Below are positions 34,936 through 43,349 of a DNA stretch of 54,590 bases, piece after piece; position 1 is the stretch's first letter; each line of letters begins with the position of its first letter. Origin of the DNA: Geminicoccaceae bacterium (GTDB lineage Bacteria > Pseudomonadota > Alphaproteobacteria > Geminicoccales > Geminicoccaceae); the NCBI GenBank assembly GCA_020638495.1, contig JACKIN010000021.1:1-54590 (forward strand). Direction: 5' to 3'. The translations under genes and the position numbers were made by a program. The notes under the pieces were generated by a model. The model was not told the DNA's origin. It did not search any database and was given only the letters and a program-made list of their open reading frames with translations.

Positions 34936-36930
34936 GTGACCGGCCTCGATGACCAACTCGCCGGAGCGGCCGGGAGCCTCGCCGGCATGGCCTATCTCGG
35001 CCTCGCCCTGCTGCTCGGCCGCCGTCCGCGGGCGCCCGCCTCGGCGCCGATCCTGCCCCTGGTCATTGCCGTTCTGGCTGGTGCCTTCGCGGGCTTTCTT
35101 GCAGGCGTCGTCGGCCCGGTGGTCGCCCGCCCGGCAGGCTTTGTCGAAACGCTTTGCTGGATCGCTTTTCTCGCCTTCCTCGGCCATGCGCTGGCCGATT
35201 CGGCCGGCCGCTGGCTCGCTGCCGCGATCCTTCCGCTGGCCGCCGCGATGGCGTCGATGGCGCCCTTCGATCCCTGGCTGATGGCCACTGGCGGTGCTGC
35301 CGTGATCGGCCTCTTTCTGGTTCTGGCGCAGGGCCTCGCCCATGCACCGGGCGAGGCCGGCAGGCGGCTCCTGCTCCTCGGGCTCGGCGTCGGCTTCACC
35401 TTCGATCTGGTGATCGCCGGCCTGGCTCTCGCCGATGCGCCCTTGCTCGGGGCGGCCGAGGCAGCGCGGCCGCTGCTTCGCGCCGCGCTCGTGCCACTGA
35501 TCGCCATGGCCACCAGCCCGGTGCTGGCCCGGCCCGGCCGCATCGTGCCCTCGACCACGCTTCGCCGGTTGGCCCTGCTCGTCCTCGCGACCACGCTCGC
35601 CCTTCTCGCGGTCGCCGCCGGGGCCGGCTGGCTCGGCACCAGGCTGGGTGCCGCCCTGGCGCTCGCCCTCGGCCTGCCCGCCGGCCTCTTCGTGCTCGCT
35701 GCCGGCCTGGCGCCAGGCGCCGGGTCGCGGCTGGACAACCTGCTGCGCCGCCATTTGCCCGTGCATCGCCACGACTACCGGCAGGTCTGGCCCGCGTTCG
35801 TCGACGTGCTCACCGGCGCCGATCCACGGCCGAGCGACGATCTGCCGGAACGCGTCATTCGCGCTGTCGCCGGCACGGTCGGGGCCGCCGGTGGCGGCAT
35901 CTGGCTGGCCGAGCCGGGCGACCGCTTCCGCCGCCTCGCCAGCCTCGCCTTGCCGTCCCCCGCCGAGACCGCCGGCCGGGCACCGGCCCTGGCGGCCGCG
36001 CTCCTCGCCGCCGAGGGGCCCCTGCCGATGGCGGACCCGCTGCCCGGTGGCGGCCAGTGGCCGGCCTTCCTGCCACGTCCCGCCGCCGCCTGGCTGGCCT
36101 TGCCGCTGATCCACAAGGAGGCGCTTTTCGGACTCCTGGTGCTCGCCGGACCGTCCGGGCGACCTCACCTCGACGACGAGGGCCGCGAGCTGCTGAGGCT
36201 CGTGGCACGCCAGGCGGCCTCCTATCTCGCCGAGGACGAGACCGCCAGGCAGCTCGCCGACGCCCGCCAGTTCGAGAGCTTCACTCGCCGCTTCGCCTAT
36301 GTCATGCACGACCTGAAGAACGTCGGCAGCGAGCTGGCGCTGACCCTCGCCAATGCCCGTCGTCATCGCGACAACCCGGCCTTCTACGACGACCTGCTGG
36401 AGACGCTGGAAGCCTCGGTCGATCGCCTCGGCCGGCTGATCGCCCAGCTCCGCAACGAGCGCCAGCCGCGCCTCGAGCCGGTGGCCCTGGCGCCGCTGCT
36501 GCGCCGCCTCGTCCAGAGCCGTGCCGATCGTCGCCTCGCTTTGGCGGAACCATTGCCGTCGCTCGCTGCCCGGGTCGAGGCCGATGCGCTGGAGATGGCG
36601 CTCGATCATCTGATCGACAACGCGCTCGCCGCACTCGATGCCGGAGGACGCGTCACGCTCGGCCTCGTGCGGCGCGACCGCATGGCGACCGTGCTGGTCG
36701 AGGACGACGGCCCGGGCTTGCCGCCCGGCCTCGTCGACGCCGCCGGCCGTGGCCGTCCGTTCACGAGCTGCCGGCCGGGCGGCCTCGGTCTCGGCATCGA
36801 TCAGGCCCGCAACACGGTCGAGCGGGTCGGCGGCCGTTTCGAGCTGGTGAGCCGGCCGGGTCGCGGCACCGCGGTGGCCTTGCATCTGCCGGTCCTGGAG
36901 GAAGCTGCCGGGGAGGAAGTCGCCGCATGA
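34936..36930 (+). CDS. prsK: PrsK-type membrane sensor histidine kinase
   Basis: Sensor kinase of the PEP-CTERM/exosortase system, 664 residues from the GTG at 34936 (GGAG 8 bases upstream). The N-terminal 270 residues contain about eight membrane segments, followed by a GAF-like domain and the transmitter. The H-box is FAYVMHDLKN with H458, a wording characteristic of PrsK. The ATPase shows ALDHLIDNALAAL (N box), VEDDGPGLP and GLGLGIDQARNTVE. The stop overlaps the prsR start (ATGA). No exosortase gene is in the window, so its targets must be elsewhere. Confidence 0.86.
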   Translation: MTGLDDQLAGAAGSLAGMAYLGLALLLGRRPRAPASAPILPLVIAVLAGAFAGFLAGVVGPVVARPAGFVETLCWIAFLAFLGHALADSAGRWLAAAILPLAAAMASMAPFDPWLMATGGAAVIGLFLVLAQGLAHAPGEAGRRLLLLGLGVGFTFDLVIAGLALADAPLLGAAEAARPLLRAALVPLIAMATSPVLARPGRIVPSTTLRRLALLVLATTLALLAVAAGAGWLGTRLGAALALALGLPAGLFVLAAGLAPGAGSRLDNLLRRHLPVHRHDYRQVWPAFVDVLTGADPRPSDDLPERVIRAVAGTVGAAGGGIWLAEPGDRFRRLASLALPSPAETAGRAPALAAALLAAEGPLPMADPLPGGGQWPAFLPRPAAAWLALPLIHKEALFGLLVLAGPSGRPHLDDEGRELLRLVARQAASYLAEDETARQLADARQFESFTRRFAYVMHDLKNVGSELALTLANARRHRDNPAFYDDLLETLEASVDRLGRLIAQLRNERQPRLEPVALAPLLRRLVQSRADRRLALAEPLPSLAARVEADALEMALDHLIDNALAALDAGGRVTLGLVRRDRMATVLVEDDGPGLPPGLVDAAGRGRPFTSCRPGGLGLGIDQARNTVERVGGRFELVSRPGRGTAVALHLPVLEEAAGEEVAA

Positions 36931-38276
36931 CCGAGCGGCGCCTGCTCGTCGTCGAGGACGATGTCGCTCTGCAGAAGCAGCTGCGCTGGGCGCTCGACGC
37001 CTTCGCTGTGCTGCCGGCCACCGGTCGCGAGCAGGCGCTCGCCATGCTGCGCGCCGAGGAGCCCCCCGTGGTGCTGCTCGACCTCGGCCTGCCGCCGGAC
37101 CCGTGCGGCGTCAGCGAGGGCTTCGCCACGCTCCGCCAGGTTCTCGACCTCGTGCCGTCGACCAAGATCGTCGTGATGACCGGCCAGGAGGGGCGGCAGC
37201 ACGCGCGCGATGCCATTGCCGCCGGTGCGCACGACTTCCACCAGAAGCCGGTCGACCCCGACCAGCTCGGCCTTCTGCTCGCTCGCGCCTTCTATGTCGG
37301 CGAGCTCGAGGCGGAGAACGAGCGCCTGCAGGCGCGCGCCCGGCAGAGCCGGATGCCCGGCATCGTCGGCGACAGCCCGGCGATGCTCAAGCTCTACCGG
37401 GCGCTCGAGCGGTCGGGGCCGACCGATGTCAGCGTCGCCCTGCTCGGCGAGAGCGGCACCGGCAAGGAGCTCGTGGCACACGCGCTGCACTCCCTCAGCC
37501 CGCGCCGCGACCGCCGCTTCGTCGCGATCAATTGCGCCGCCATCCCGCCGACCCTGCTCGAGGCCGAGCTCTTCGGCTACGAGCGCGGCGCCTTCACCGG
37601 CGCCTTTCGCCAGACCCCCGGCAAGATCGAGCTCGCCGACCGCGGCACGCTCTTCCTCGACGAGATCGGCGATCTGCCGCTCGACCTCCAGGCCAAGCTC
37701 CTGCGTTTCCTCCAGGAGCGTGTCGTCGAGCGGCTCGGCGGCCGCCAGGAGATCGCCATCGACGTCCGGGTCGTCTCGGCGACGCATCGCAAGCTCGAGG
37801 ATCTCGTCGCCCGGGGCGGCTTCCGCGAGGATCTCTATTACCGCCTAGCCGAGCTCAGCCTCGAGATCCCGCCTTTGCGCGACCGGGCCGGCGACGCTCT
37901 CCTGCTCGCCCGGCACTTCCTTTCCCGCTTCGGCCCGGAGCTCGGCAAGCAGCGCATCGGCGTCTCGGCCGAGGCACTGGCCGCAATCGACGCCTATGCC
38001 TGGCCCGGCAATGTGCGGGAGCTGCAGAACCGGCTGAAGCGGGCGATCATCATGTGCGAGGGCAGGCGCATCGGCCGGGCGGATCTCGATCTCGCCGCCG
38101 AGGACGAGGCGGATGCGGTCCTCAATTTGCGTCAGGAGCGCGAGCGGGCCGAGCTCGGCGCCTTGCGGCGGGCGCTGGCCCGTGCGGAAGGCAATATCTC
38201 GCGCGCCGCCCGGCTGCTCGGTGTCAGCCGCCCCACACTCTATGATCTCCTGCGCCAGCACGGCCTGCGTGACTGA
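36927..38276 (+). CDS. prsR: PrsR-type sigma-54-dependent response regulator
   Basis: NtrC-class activator of 449 residues. The receiver has phosphoacceptor D52 in LLDLGLPPDPCGVSEGFATL, a form diagnostic for PEP-CTERM-system PrsR. The AAA+ domain has Walker A GESGTGKE (174-181), the sigma-54 contact loop GAFTGA (221-226) and Walker B TLFLDEIGD. A Fis-type helix-turn-helix (ISRAARLLGVSRPTLYDLL) ends the protein. It is translationally coupled to prsK. It probably activates exopolysaccharide and PEP-CTERM protein genes from -24/-12 promoters; I saw no such promoter in this window. Confidence 0.9.
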   Translation: MTERRLLVVEDDVALQKQLRWALDAFAVLPATGREQALAMLRAEEPPVVLLDLGLPPDPCGVSEGFATLRQVLDLVPSTKIVVMTGQEGRQHARDAIAAGAHDFHQKPVDPDQLGLLLARAFYVGELEAENERLQARARQSRMPGIVGDSPAMLKLYRALERSGPTDVSVALLGESGTGKELVAHALHSLSPRRDRRFVAINCAAIPPTLLEAELFGYERGAFTGAFRQTPGKIELADRGTLFLDEIGDLPLDLQAKLLRFLQERVVERLGGRQEIAIDVRVVSATHRKLEDLVARGGFREDLYYRLAELSLEIPPLRDRAGDALLLARHFLSRFGPELGKQRIGVSAEALAAIDAYAWPGNVRELQNRLKRAIIMCEGRRIGRADLDLAAEDEADAVLNLRQERERAELGALRRALARAEGNISRAARLLGVSRPTLYDLLRQHGLRD

Positions 38277-38378
38277 GAGAGGGCGTGTCAGATAAGGTGT
38301 ATTGTGTAAATGAAATCGACGGTATTTTGATATTGCTGCCAGTTGCCCGCTGTTTTTCTTGACGCCTTGCGTACCGTC

Positions 38379-38555
38379 ATGCACCACATGATCGTGTTGT
38401 TGAAGCCAGCGTCGCGCGCCTTGCAGCCACCGGACATGACGCGCACGGCAAGCGATCCGGTCGTGGTCGCGAATGCAATGGTGGTGGCGCTGCCGACATC
38501 GGCTTCGAGGCGAGGGGACCTCATGGTCCCGAACTTCAAGGGCCCGCCCGGATAA
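38379..38555 (+). CDS. Possible 58-residue small protein upstream of terminator
   Basis: An open frame from an ATG at 38379 starts MHHMIVLLKPASRALQP and ends NFKGPPG, with the stop inside the loop of the downstream terminator hairpin. There is no clear ribosome site and no recognised family. It may be accidental coding within a small RNA; an in-frame TTG at 38343 would extend it to 70 residues. Confidence 0.2.
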   Translation: MHHMIVLLKPASRALQPPDMTRTASDPVVVANAMVVALPTSASRRGDLMVPNFKGPPG

Positions 38556-38575
38556 TCGGGGCGGGCCCTTTTTTT
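38540..38575 (+). terminator. Strong intrinsic terminator
   Basis: GGGCCCGCCC (38540-38549) pairs perfectly with GGGCGGGCCC (38559-38568) across a 9-base loop, and seven T residues follow. It is the best factor-independent terminator in the window. It lies 264 bases after the prsR stop, so it more likely ends a separate short transcript. Confidence 0.9.
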
Positions 38576-38734
38576 GGTCGCGGTCGCGGTCGCCGCGTCC
38601 CCGGCATCGACCCGATGCCAACCTGGCACCGGCACGCTCGCCGCTTGCGCCGGCGGCTCGCCGTGGCACATTGCGTGGCGGCGGCCCCGCCCGAACCCGC
38701 CCCGGCCGCCTCGAGCAGGCGAGGTCGGTGACGG

Positions 38735-40162
38735 ATGCAGGATCGAAGCGCCTCGCGGCCCGCGGCCGCGCCGACCGGTGGGCCGCCGCCTTTGGTGGTG
38801 TCGCCAGGCCCCCGCCCGGCTGCCGGCGGACGGCCGGAGCGCTGGTGGCGCAGGCTCGGCCGGCTCGGCACGACCGGCGAGATCGGGGTGCGGTTCTTCA
38901 CGCTCGCGGTTCTTCGCTGGATGGCGCTGGTCGGCCAGACCTTCACCATACTCGTGGTCCATTTCTCGCTCGGCATCGAGCTTCCCATGCTCTGGCTCGT
39001 GCCGGCGTTGCTGCTCACCCTCGCGGTCAATGTCGGGGTCCAGGTCAGGGGCACGCCCACTGCCCGGCTCGGTGCCAGGCAGACCTTCTTCCTGACCCTT
39101 TTCGACGTCCTGCAGCTCACCTTTCTGCTCTTTGTCACCGGCGGCGTGCAGAATCCCTTCACGGTGCTTCTCGTGCTGCCGGTCGGTCTCGCTGCCGCGA
39201 CTCTGGACCGGGCACCGACCGCGATCCTGACCGCCGTCGCCCTCGCCGCCATCGGCTTCATGGCCGCCATTCCGATGGAGCTGCCCTGGCTCGACGGCGG
39301 GCTGCGCCTGCCGGCGCTCTATCTCTTCGCCGCCTGGCTGGCGCTGTCGCTGACGGTGGTGCTGGTCGCCGTCTATGTCTGCCAGCTCGCCTCGGAGGCC
39401 CGGCGCCATGCCCTTGCTCTGTCGGCCCTGCAGCTCGCCCTCGCCCGCGAGCAGGAGCTCTCGGCCCTGGGCGGCCAGGCGGCGGCCGCCGCCCACCTCC
39501 TCGGCACGCCGCTCGCCACCATCAATGTCATCGCCAAGGAGCTGGTCCGCGAGCTGCCGGCCACGAGCCCGCTCCTCGAGGACGCGAGCGAGCTGCTCCT
39601 GCAGGCGCGGCGCTGCCGCGAGACCCTCGCGAGCCTGGGCAGTGGCCAGCGCGACGCGGCGCATGCCGCCTTCACCAGGGCACCGCTCTCCGGCCTGCTC
39701 GCCACCATCGCCGAAACCTGTCGCATCGAGCCGGTGACCATCGATATTGTCGTCGACGTCGAGCCGGGGCTCGAGGAGCCGCGGGTCGTGCTCGCCCCGG
39801 AGCTGCGCCACTCGATCGCCAATCTCGTCGACAACGCCGTCCGCTTCGCCCGGACACGAGTCGACATCACGGTTGCCGTGGCGCATGCCGGCATTGCCGT
39901 CGAGATCGCCGACGACGGCCCGGGCTTCACGCCTGAGGTGCTCGACTGGCTCGGCGAGCCCTATCTCTCCACCCGCCGGGCCGAGGGCGGACTCGGCCTC
40001 GGCGTGTTCATTGCCAAGACGCTGCTTGCCCGAACAGGTGCTTCGATGCATTTTGCCAACCGAGACAAGTTGTCTCACCGGGAAGAAGGCGCCGTGGTCC
40101 GCATCGTTTGGCCATCCGGCGCCCTGGAAATGCTCGGACGGGAGTCCGCCGATGACGGATGA
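38735..40162 (+). CDS. regB: Redox-sensing histidine kinase RegB/PrrB/ActS
   Basis: Membrane sensor kinase of 475 residues that responds to respiratory/quinone redox state. Six hydrophobic segments lie in the N-terminal half, with RWMALVGQ and the quinone-binding GGVQNPF motif (136-142). The H-box AAHLLGTPLATI carries H254; most relatives have HELGTPLAT, so L replaces E here. C294 in QARRCRETL corresponds to the known redox-active cysteine. The ATPase domain has LVDNAVRFA and DDGPGFTPE. It overlaps regA by 11 bases. Confidence 0.92.
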   Translation: MQDRSASRPAAAPTGGPPPLVVSPGPRPAAGGRPERWWRRLGRLGTTGEIGVRFFTLAVLRWMALVGQTFTILVVHFSLGIELPMLWLVPALLLTLAVNVGVQVRGTPTARLGARQTFFLTLFDVLQLTFLLFVTGGVQNPFTVLLVLPVGLAAATLDRAPTAILTAVALAAIGFMAAIPMELPWLDGGLRLPALYLFAAWLALSLTVVLVAVYVCQLASEARRHALALSALQLALAREQELSALGGQAAAAAHLLGTPLATINVIAKELVRELPATSPLLEDASELLLQARRCRETLASLGSGQRDAAHAAFTRAPLSGLLATIAETCRIEPVTIDIVVDVEPGLEEPRVVLAPELRHSIANLVDNAVRFARTRVDITVAVAHAGIAVEIADDGPGFTPEVLDWLGEPYLSTRRAEGGLGLGVFIAKTLLARTGASMHFANRDKLSHREEGAVVRIVWPSGALEMLGRESADDG

Positions 40163-40742
40163 AGGCCTCGATGTGGCCGTCGAAGACAAACCTTTGCCCC
40201 GGTTCGTCGGGTCGGATGCGCCGGTGCTCATGCTGGTCGACGACGACGCACCGCTGCGGCGCAGCCTGCAGCGCGCCATGGAGCGGCGCGGCTTTCAGGT
40301 CTATGCCGGCGAGAGCCTGAAGGAAGGGCTGAACATCGCTCATTCGGTGAAGCCGGCTTACGCGGTGATCGACCTGAGATTGGAGGACGGCTCGGGCATC
40401 GACCTGGTCGCCCGGATCCGCGAGCTGCATCCGGCGATCCGCATCGTCGTGCTCACCGGCTACGGCAATATCGCCACGGCGGTTGCCGCCATCAAGGCGG
40501 GCGCGGTCGACTACCTCGCCAAGCCGGCCGACGCCGACGACGTCATCGCGGCGCTGCTCGCCACCGGCAGCGGCCTGCCGCCGCCACCGGCGAACCCGAT
40601 GTCGGCCGACCGGGTGCGCTGGGAGCATATCCAGCGGGTCTTCGAGCAGTGCAACCGGAACGTCTCGGAGACGGCGCGGCGGCTCAACATGCATCGCCGC
40701 ACGCTGCAGCGCATCCTCAACAAGCGGGCACCCAGGGAATAA
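40152..40742 (+). CDS. regA: Redox response regulator RegA/PrrA/ActR
   Basis: Two-domain response regulator of 196 residues, the cognate partner of RegB. The receiver has the acidic D30-D31-D32 cluster and phosphoacceptor D74 in AVIDLRLEDGSG. The Fis-type helix-turn-helix (NVSETARRLNMHRRTLQRIL) is the highly conserved RegA DNA-binding domain, joined by a proline-rich linker (GLPPPPANP). In relatives it controls respiration, photosynthesis, carbon and nitrogen fixation according to oxygen. The start overlaps the end of regB, and a second regA-like gene follows after 100 bases. Confidence 0.93.
   Translation: MTDEGLDVAVEDKPLPRFVGSDAPVLMLVDDDAPLRRSLQRAMERRGFQVYAGESLKEGLNIAHSVKPAYAVIDLRLEDGSGIDLVARIRELHPAIRIVVLTGYGNIATAVAAIKAGAVDYLAKPADADDVIAALLATGSGLPPPPANPMSADRVRWEHIQRVFEQCNRNVSETARRLNMHRRTLQRILNKRAPRE
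40596..40736 (+). repeat. 141-bp duplicated DNA-binding-domain segment, copy 1
   Basis: This segment, encoding the RegA DNA-binding domain, matches 41263-41403 with 11 mismatches in 141 bases by my count, and only one amino-acid change (Asn to Ser). The receiver-coding parts of the two genes differ much more. Recent duplication or gene conversion of this block is the likely cause. Confidence 0.85.
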
Positions 40743-40842
40743 GAGATCACGCCGCATCCCTGTCGCCTGTCAGAAGCGCCGGGCGGGGTTGCGAGAAGGG
40801 GCGGGGACGCGGCCAGTCAAATGCAGCACGAAGGGGCACCGA

Positions 40843-41409
40843 ATGATCGCCGGAGCCGATAGCAAGAGCGCCGCACCGGCGGAACCGACCGCAAAGAAGC
40901 TCCTGCTGGTCGATGACGACGCGCCGCTACGGCGCAATCTCGTCCGTTCGCTCGAGCGCTTCGGCTTCGTCGTCGCCACCGCGGCCAGCGTGCGCGAGGC
41001 CTATGAGGTGGCCAGCGAGTTCCTGCCCGAGCTCGCGGTGGTCGACCTCAACCTCGAGGACGGTCACGGCATGGAGCTGGTCGAGAGCCTGCAGGAGCTG
41101 CGCCCGGGCCTCAGGGTCGTGGTGATGACCGGCTATGACAGCATCGCGTCCAGCATCGTCGCCACCAAGGCCGGTGCGGTCGGCTACCTGGCAAAACCGG
41201 TGAAGCCCGAGGAACTCGTCGCCGTGCTCGACGGCTCGGCCGAGCCTGCCGTCGACGACAGCCCGATGTCGGCCGACCGGGTGCGTTGGGAGCACATCCA
41301 GCGGGTCTTCGAGCAGTGCAACCGCAACGTCTCGGAGACCGCGCGGCGCCTCAACATGCACCGCCGCACCCTGCAGCGGATCCTGAGCAAGCGGGCGCCC
41401 AGGCCCTGA
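40843..41409 (+). CDS. Second RegA-like response regulator
   Basis: Response regulator of 188 residues in tandem with regA. The receiver has D24-D25-D26 and phosphoacceptor D68 (AVVDLNLEDGHG) but is clearly diverged from RegA. The DNA-binding domain (ADRVRWEHIQRVFEQCNRN then the Fis-type helix-turn-helix) is identical except for one residue near the end (SKR instead of NKR). AAGGGG lies 6 bases before the ATG at 40843. It could bind the same promoters as RegA under a different input, or compete with it. No second kinase is adjacent. Confidence 0.85.
   Translation: MIAGADSKSAAPAEPTAKKLLLVDDDAPLRRNLVRSLERFGFVVATAASVREAYEVASEFLPELAVVDLNLEDGHGMELVESLQELRPGLRVVVMTGYDSIASSIVATKAGAVGYLAKPVKPEELVAVLDGSAEPAVDDSPMSADRVRWEHIQRVFEQCNRNVSETARRLNMHRRTLQRILSKRAPRP
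41263..41403 (+). repeat. 141-bp duplicated DNA-binding-domain segment, copy 2
   Basis: Partner of 40596-40736, 667 bases downstream in the same orientation. Most differences are third-position changes, which shows selection to keep the protein sequence. Confidence 0.85.
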
Positions 41410-41419
41410 GTCTCGCGCC

Positions 41420-43252
41420 ATGAGTCGACCGATCGAGGATTACGCGCTGATCGGCGACACGCGCACCGCAGCCCTGGTCGGCAAGGACGGGTCGATCGAC
41501 TGGCTCTGCGTCCCGCGCTTCGATTCGCCCGCCTGCTTCGCCGCCCTGCTCGGCGACGAAGGCAACGGTCACTGGCGGATCGCGCCGATCGACGCCACGG
41601 CCACCGTGCGCCGCCACTATCGCGACGCGACCCTGGTCCTCGAAACCGAGTTCACGACCGATGCGGGCGCGGTCGCGGTCGTCGATTTCATGCCGCAGCC
41701 GCGCAATGACGGGCAGGTCGATGTGGTGCGCCTCGTTCAGGGCCGCCGAGGTGCTGTCGACATGTGCACCGAGCTCGTGCTGCGCTTCGACTACGGATCG
41801 GTCGTCCCCTGGGTCGAGCGTCGCGGCTACGGCCTGCGCGCGGTAGCCGGGCCGGACGCCGTCCGTTTCGAATCGCCCGTTGCGCTGGAGAACGAGAACT
41901 TCCGCTCCATCGGGCGGTTCACCGTGCGCGAAGGCGAGACCTGGCCCTTCCGGCTCACCTGGTTCCCGTCGCATCGGGACGGGCCGGTGGTCGGCGAGTG
42001 GCAGGCGGAGCTCGAGCGCTGCGAGGCCTGGTGGCACGACTGGGCCGAGCGCTGCACCTACGAGGGCCCCTATCGCGACGCCGTGCTGCGCTCCCTGATC
42101 GTGCTCAAGGCGCTGACCTACGGCCCGACCGGCGGCATCGTGGCGGCAGTGACCACGTCGCTGCCCGAGCGGGTCGGCGGTGCCCGCAACTGGGACTACC
42201 GCTACTGCTGGATTCGCGATTCCACGCTGACGCTCGATGCGCTGGCCTCCTCGGGCTTTCTCGCCGAGGCCCGCGCCTGGCGCGACTGGCTGCTCCGGGC
42301 GGCCGCCGGCAAGCCGTCGCAATTGCAGATCATGTACAGCGTGACCGGCGAGCGGCGGCTTCAGGAAGCCGAGCTGCCGTGGCTCCCCGGCTACGAAGGG
42401 AGCCGGCCGGTGCGCATCGGCAACGCCGCGCATGGCCAGGTGCAGCTCGACGTCTACGGCGAGATCATGGACTCCTTCCACATCGACAGGGTGCATGGCA
42501 TGCCGGCGAGCGACGCTGCCTGGCAGCTCCAGCGCGTGCTGCTCGAGGCGCTCGAAACCGCCTGGCGGCAGCCGGACGAAGGCATCTGGGAGGTGCGCGG
42601 GCCGCCCCGCCACTTCACCCATTCCAAGGTCATGGCCTGGGTCGCCTTCGATCGCGCGGTCGAGGCGGTCGAGGCCTTCGGCCGGGAAGGGCCGGTCGAA
42701 CACTGGCGCCAGTTGCGTGCGGCGATCCACGACGACGTCTGCGCCAACGGGTTCGATGCCGCACTGAACACGTTTGTCCAGCACTATGGCAGCACGCAGG
42801 TCGATGCCGCCCTGCTGATGATACCGCTCGTCGGCTTTCTTGCCGCCGACGATCCGCGCATGGTCGGCACGGTCGACCGCATCATGCAGGAGCTCACAGC
42901 CGACGGCCTGCTCCGCCGCTATGCGCCGGCCGAGTCGGTCGACGGTCTTGCCGGCGACGAGGGCGTCTTTCTCGCCTGCTCCTTCTGGCTCGCCGACGTG
43001 CTCTGCCTGATGGGCCGGCTCGACGAGTCCCGGGCTCTCTTTCATCGTCTGCTGGCGCTGCGCAACGATGTCGGCCTGCTGGCCGAGGAGTACGAGTGGC
43101 GGAGCCGGCGCCAGCTCGGCAATTTCCCGCAGGCCTTCTCGCATATCGGCCTGATTGCCACGGCCCACAATCTCGGCCCGGCGTGCGGCCCCGCGCATCG
43201 CCGCGCCGGATCGCGCGCGCCCGTCAAGCCGCGTCCGCCCGGGGATTCCTGA
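41420..43252 (+). CDS. GH15 glucoamylase/trehalase-like glycoside hydrolase
   Basis: A 610-residue protein of the bacterial GH15 group that includes trehalases and glucoamylases. An N-terminal beta-rich domain begins IEDYALIGDTRTAALVGKDG then SIDWLCVPRFDSPA. The (alpha/alpha)6 barrel has RNWDYRYCWIRDSTLTLDAL. The probable catalytic glutamates are in DEGIWEVRGPPRHFTHSK and DEGVFLACSFWLADVL. No signal peptide is present, so it acts in the cytoplasm, perhaps on trehalose or short alpha-glucans. It starts 10 bases after the second regA-like gene and may be read from the same transcript. Confidence 0.87.
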   Translation: MSRPIEDYALIGDTRTAALVGKDGSIDWLCVPRFDSPACFAALLGDEGNGHWRIAPIDATATVRRHYRDATLVLETEFTTDAGAVAVVDFMPQPRNDGQVDVVRLVQGRRGAVDMCTELVLRFDYGSVVPWVERRGYGLRAVAGPDAVRFESPVALENENFRSIGRFTVREGETWPFRLTWFPSHRDGPVVGEWQAELERCEAWWHDWAERCTYEGPYRDAVLRSLIVLKALTYGPTGGIVAAVTTSLPERVGGARNWDYRYCWIRDSTLTLDALASSGFLAEARAWRDWLLRAAAGKPSQLQIMYSVTGERRLQEAELPWLPGYEGSRPVRIGNAAHGQVQLDVYGEIMDSFHIDRVHGMPASDAAWQLQRVLLEALETAWRQPDEGIWEVRGPPRHFTHSKVMAWVAFDRAVEAVEAFGREGPVEHWRQLRAAIHDDVCANGFDAALNTFVQHYGSTQVDAALLMIPLVGFLAADDPRMVGTVDRIMQELTADGLLRRYAPAESVDGLAGDEGVFLACSFWLADVLCLMGRLDESRALFHRLLALRNDVGLLAEEYEWRSRRQLGNFPQAFSHIGLIATAHNLGPACGPAHRRAGSRAPVKPRPPGDS

Positions 43253-43349
43253 GCGCCAACCGTCATGCCGTTGTTCGTGGCTTGGTCAAGCGTCATCGCC
43301 TCTGCTATAGCTCCGCTGCTCTCGGCCGAACGCCAGGAAACGCACGCCC

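Larger units (their letters stand above)
38357..38575 (+). ncRNA. Candidate small RNA with structured 3' end
   Basis: A TTGACG-like -35 near 38357 lies upstream of about 200 bases ending in two consecutive hairpins: GGGACC-TCAT-GGTCCC (38515-38530), then a strong intrinsic terminator. The region is between prsR and regB and holds no recognised gene. The 5' end is not determined, because the -10 is poor and no family is recognised. Confidence 0.4.

Noticed and set aside
33214..36885. A 1223-residue open frame on the minus strand
   Set aside because: Antisense to the Wzy-like gene and prsK, with repetitive Gln/Gly/Arg composition; the sense genes have clear motifs.
35154..38276. A 1040-residue plus-strand frame
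   Set aside because: It is the out-of-frame reading of prsK running into the true prsR frame; only the portion from 36927 is a recognisable protein.
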